Of a stretch of 64,000 nt of DNA, positions 62,601-64,000 are shown one piece after another. The translations under genes and the position numbers were made by a program. The DNA is from Bacteroidia bacterium. Lineage in GTDB: Bacteria > Bacteroidota > Bacteroidia > Flavobacteriales > Flavobacteriaceae. Below the pieces are notes generated by a model, which worked only from the letters and a program-made list of their open reading frames with translations, ran no database searches and was not told the origin of the DNA. The stretch spans positions 1 to 64,000 of the forward strand of contig JAUIDI010000002.1 of the NCBI GenBank assembly GCA_030428705.1, read 5' to 3'. Position 1 is the stretch's first letter, and each line of letters starts with the position of its first letter.

Positions 62601-62985
62601 ATTCGAAGCTTTTGAGCTTTTCAAGAGTATGATCGAAAAGGTGAACAAAGAAGTGGTTTCGTTTTTGTTCAAGGGGGAATTGCCGACAGGCAACCCGAAT
62701 GAAATACAGGAGGAAAGAAACGTAAGGAGGCCCAAAGAAAACCTTCAGACGACCAAAGAAGAAATTCCGAATAGCGATGAACGTGCCGCGCAAAGTAGGG
62801 CCATCGGTCAAAATCAGGGAGGAAGGCCTGCCGTTACGGAAACCATTGTACGCGAACATCCTAAAATAGGGCGTAACGAAAGAGTGACGATTAAGAATGT
62901 GATGTCGGGCGAAAGCAAAACTGTCAAATATAAACAGGCCGAACCTTTATTGGATAAAGGTGAATGGGTTCTGACCGAAGACTGA
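59623..62985 (+). CDS. secA: Preprotein translocase ATPase SecA
   Basis: 1120 residues, long even for this phylum (E. coli about 900). It drives export of unfolded proteins through SecYEG. Motifs: EMQTGEGKTLVATLPLYLN (Walker A), VDEVDSVLVDDARTPLIISG (DEAD box), AGMTGTAITEAGEFWEIYKL, NMAGRGTDIKL and RQLRGRSGRQGDPGSSQFYVS. Extra sequence lies after the DEAD region (about residues 330-450). The C-terminus lacks the CXCXSGX8C zinc tail that binds SecB; instead it keeps KIGRNERVTIKN and continues to KYKQAEPLLDKGEWVL. This is the expected flavobacterial form. Confidence 0.96.
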   Translation: MSFINSVLKAFVGDKSKKDVKELQPLVNQIKSFEATLENLSHDELRARTTAFKAKINENCKAVNDQIAELLEQVKASTDIDKNEELYNEIDKLREDAHKISEDTLNEILPEAFAVVKETAKRFKDNETLTVTASEYDRLLSGDKDYVTLDGDNAIWKNSWDAAGKEVTWDMVHYDVQLIGGICLHQGKIAEMQTGEGKTLVATLPLYLNALSGNGAHLVTVNDYLAKRDSAWMAPIFQFHGLSVDCIDHHRPNSEGRRAAYNADITYGTNNEFGFDYLRDNMAHTPKDLVQRPHHYAIVDEVDSVLVDDARTPLIISGPVPEGDRHEFNELKPKISDIVNKQRQHLTGVLAEAKKLIAEGDTKEGGFLLLRVHRGLPKNKALIKFLSEEGVKQLLQKTENFYMQDNNREMPKVDEDLLFVIDEKNNQIELTDKGVEYISGSDNKDFFVMPDIGGEIAKIESQNLDIEKEAELKEELFKDFTVKSERIHTMSQLLKAYTLFEKDVEYVVIDNKVMIVDEQTGRIMDGRRYSDGLHQAIEAKENVKIEALTQTFATVTLQNYFRMYRKLAGMTGTAITEAGEFWEIYKLDVMEIPTNRPIARDDRNDLIYKTKREKYNAIIDEVTKLSEAGRPVLIGTTSVEISELLSRMLNIRKVPHNVLNAKLHKKEADVVAEAGKSGIVTIATNMAGRGTDIKLSDEVKKAGGLAIVGTERHDSRRVDRQLRGRSGRQGDPGSSQFYVSLEDNLMRLFGSDRVAKMMDKMGLEEGEVIQHSMMTKSIERAQKKVEENNFGVRKRLLEYDDVMNAQREVVYKRRRHALQGERLKVDIANMVYDTCEVIADTNKAANDFKNFEFELIKYFSITSPISESDFTKLGVQEIANTIYKAAYDYYQNKIERNAQTAFPVIKKVYEDNANKFERIVVPFTDGIKTLNVVTNLKDAYESDGKQLVTDFEKNITLAIIDDAWKTHLRKMDELKQSVQLAVHEQKDPLLIYKFEAFELFKSMIEKVNKEVVSFLFKGELPTGNPNEIQEERNVRRPKENLQTTKEEIPNSDERAAQSRAIGQNQGGRPAVTETIVREHPKIGRNERVTIKNVMSGESKTVKYKQAEPLLDKGEWVLTED

Positions 62986-63006
62986 TCTATCAAATAAAAA
63001 GTTTTC

Positions 63007-63036
63007 AAATGGCGACCAAAAAAGGTCGCCATTTTT
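63007..63036 (+). terminator. Terminator after secA
   Basis: Stem AAATGGCGACC/GGTCGCCATTT with an A6 loop and a T6 run. Confidence 0.9.
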
Positions 63037-63086
63037 TATTCGCTAAAATTCGATATCTTTAAAAACAATCTAATATACATCATATT

Positions 63087-64000
63087 ATGACTACATCCCG
63101 ACGCAAATTCCTCACCTCGATCAGTATGTTGGCAGCCAGTTCGGCCATGCCCGTTCACGCCTTTGATTTTGGCAAATCCAAAAAATTAAGGGTAGCGCTC
63201 ATTGGTACCGGTATCAGGGGCATTACTTTTTGGGGTAAACGGCTAGTGGATGAATACTCCGATATTTTAGAATTCGTAGGACTTGCGGATATCAATCCGG
63301 GAAGATTGGAACATGGTAAAAAATACATAGGTGCCTCCTGCCCTACCTATTCAAGTTTTGAAGAAATGGTCAAGATGTCTAAACCCGACCTGGTCATTGT
63401 AACGACAAAAGATTCGACGCATCACGAATTCATAATCAAGGGGCTTGAAATGGGTTGCGATGTTTTAACGGAAAAACCTCTAACTACCGATGAGGCAAAA
63501 TGTCGGGGTATTTTGGAGGCCGAGAAAAAATCGGGAAAAAACCTTATCGTCGGCTTCAACTATAGGTGGAGCCCCTATGCCACAAAAATAAAGGAATTGT
63601 TGGGATCAGGTTCGATTGGAGAAATAACTTCCGTCGATTTTCACTGGTATTTGAATACGTACCACGGTGCCTCCTATTTTAGAAGGTGGCATGGCCTGGT
63701 GGAGAGTGGGGGCTCGCTTTGGGTACATAAATCAACGCATCATTTCGATCTGCTCAATTGGTGGATTGATTCTGAACCGAGCGAGGTGTTTGCCTACGGT
63801 GATTTGGAATTCTATGGAAAAAACGGGCCTTTCCGTGGCAAAAATTGTAGGAGTTGTGAACATACGGCAAATTGTGATTTTTATTGGGATATCAATAAGG
63901 ATAAATTCCTAAAGGCACTTTACGTAGATAATGAAAAACACGACGGGTACATTCGTGACAATTGCCTATTTAGGGAAGAAATAGATATCTATGATAAAAT
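63087..64000 (+). CDS. Exported Gfo/Idh/MocA-family oxidoreductase (cut by the right edge)
   Basis: The frame runs from ATG 63087 without a stop to the end of the window (about 304 codons). The N-terminus MTTSRRKFLTSISMLAASSA is a twin-arginine-type signal. The Rossmann part has LRVALIGTGIRGITFWG, DLVIVTTKDSTHHEFIIKG and VLTEKPLTTDEA, the EKP motif of the family. The substrate domain has WVHKSTHHFDLLNWW with the conserved histidines. An unusual cysteine cluster C-x2-C-x5-C in NCRSCEHTANC, and another Cys in RDNC, lie near residues 255-295 and may hold a metal. A weak TATCTTTA element lies before it. Substrate unknown. Confidence 0.9.
   Translation, partial: MTTSRRKFLTSISMLAASSAMPVHAFDFGKSKKLRVALIGTGIRGITFWGKRLVDEYSDILEFVGLADINPGRLEHGKKYIGASCPTYSSFEEMVKMSKPDLVIVTTKDSTHHEFIIKGLEMGCDVLTEKPLTTDEAKCRGILEAEKKSGKNLIVGFNYRWSPYATKIKELLGSGSIGEITSVDFHWYLNTYHGASYFRRWHGLVESGGSLWVHKSTHHFDLLNWWIDSEPSEVFAYGDLEFYGKNGPFRGKNCRSCEHTANCDFYWDINKDKFLKALYVDNEKHDGYIRDNCLFREEIDIYDK

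Noticed and set aside
1-64000. CRISPR arrays, insertion sequences, prophage genes
   Set aside because: No regularly spaced repeats, transposase or phage structural genes were found in the window.

Overview
The window is a piece of a Bacteroidota chromosome, almost certainly Flavobacteriaceae and probably a marine, glycan-degrading member; the genus is not fixed by the sequence. Supporting signs are many -7 promoter elements of the TAnnTTTG type, some with a TTG about 18-20 bp upstream, the absence of Shine-Dalgarno sequences, a SusC/SusD pair, many short lipoprotein signals, and family-typical gene versions (long SecA without the zinc tail, split transketolase, atypically initiated infC).

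Layout. 1-480: leader of a leftward transcript (probably an rRNA operon off the left edge) and the thrS promoter. 0.5-3.9 kb: thrS-infC-rpmI-rplT. 4.0-9.1 kb: small lipoproteins, an EF-hand protein, YjbQ, a Cof-type phosphatase and an exported protein usually (and doubtfully) named asparagine synthetase B. 9.2-16.2 kb: dnaB, accA, tgt-lptG and a two-gene transketolase. 16.2-19.6 kb: a small beta-barrel protein, an FKBP-like lipoprotein with a calcium-binding tail, an Hsp15-like S4 protein, a phosphoribosyltransferase, aroK and tRNA-Lys.

19.9-32.3 kb is the main accessory locus: susC-susD, a LacI-type regulator, a DUF1080 protein, a PmoA-like (DUF6807) lipoprotein, a secreted Gfo/Idh/MocA oxidoreductase, a double-DUF1080 protein and uxaC. 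No classical glycoside hydrolase is present. The gene set suggests uptake and oxidative (3-keto-glycoside type) cleavage of a uronic-acid-containing glycoside, with glucuronate/galacturonate entering metabolism through UxaC. The palindrome CGTTAACGTTAACG lies between the double-DUF1080 gene and uxaC, and a 13/14 copy plus a weaker one lie before susC, tying both ends into one probable LacI-type regulon.

32.3-45 kb: tRNA-Leu, a thioredoxin-fold protein without its cysteines, aconitase, MoxR, two SurA/PpiC-type chaperones, then a patch of less conserved genes (serine hydrolase, SRPBCC protein, GH53-like lipoprotein, a VOC pseudogene, a left-handed beta-helix transferase, a YdeI-like protein with a CDGSH motif) and rluF. 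45-64 kb: a membrane-anchored AraC regulator, an M23 peptidase, an outer-membrane-associated protein, recQ, kdsD-tatC-lptB, pssA, a DUF4105 protein, an ABC-F ATPase, a shrunken methyltransferase-like gene, a 46-residue membrane protein, a cobalamin adenosyltransferase, a DUF2795 protein, secA, and the start of a second Gfo/Idh/MocA oxidoreductase cut by the right edge. No insertion sequence, CRISPR array or prophage was seen.
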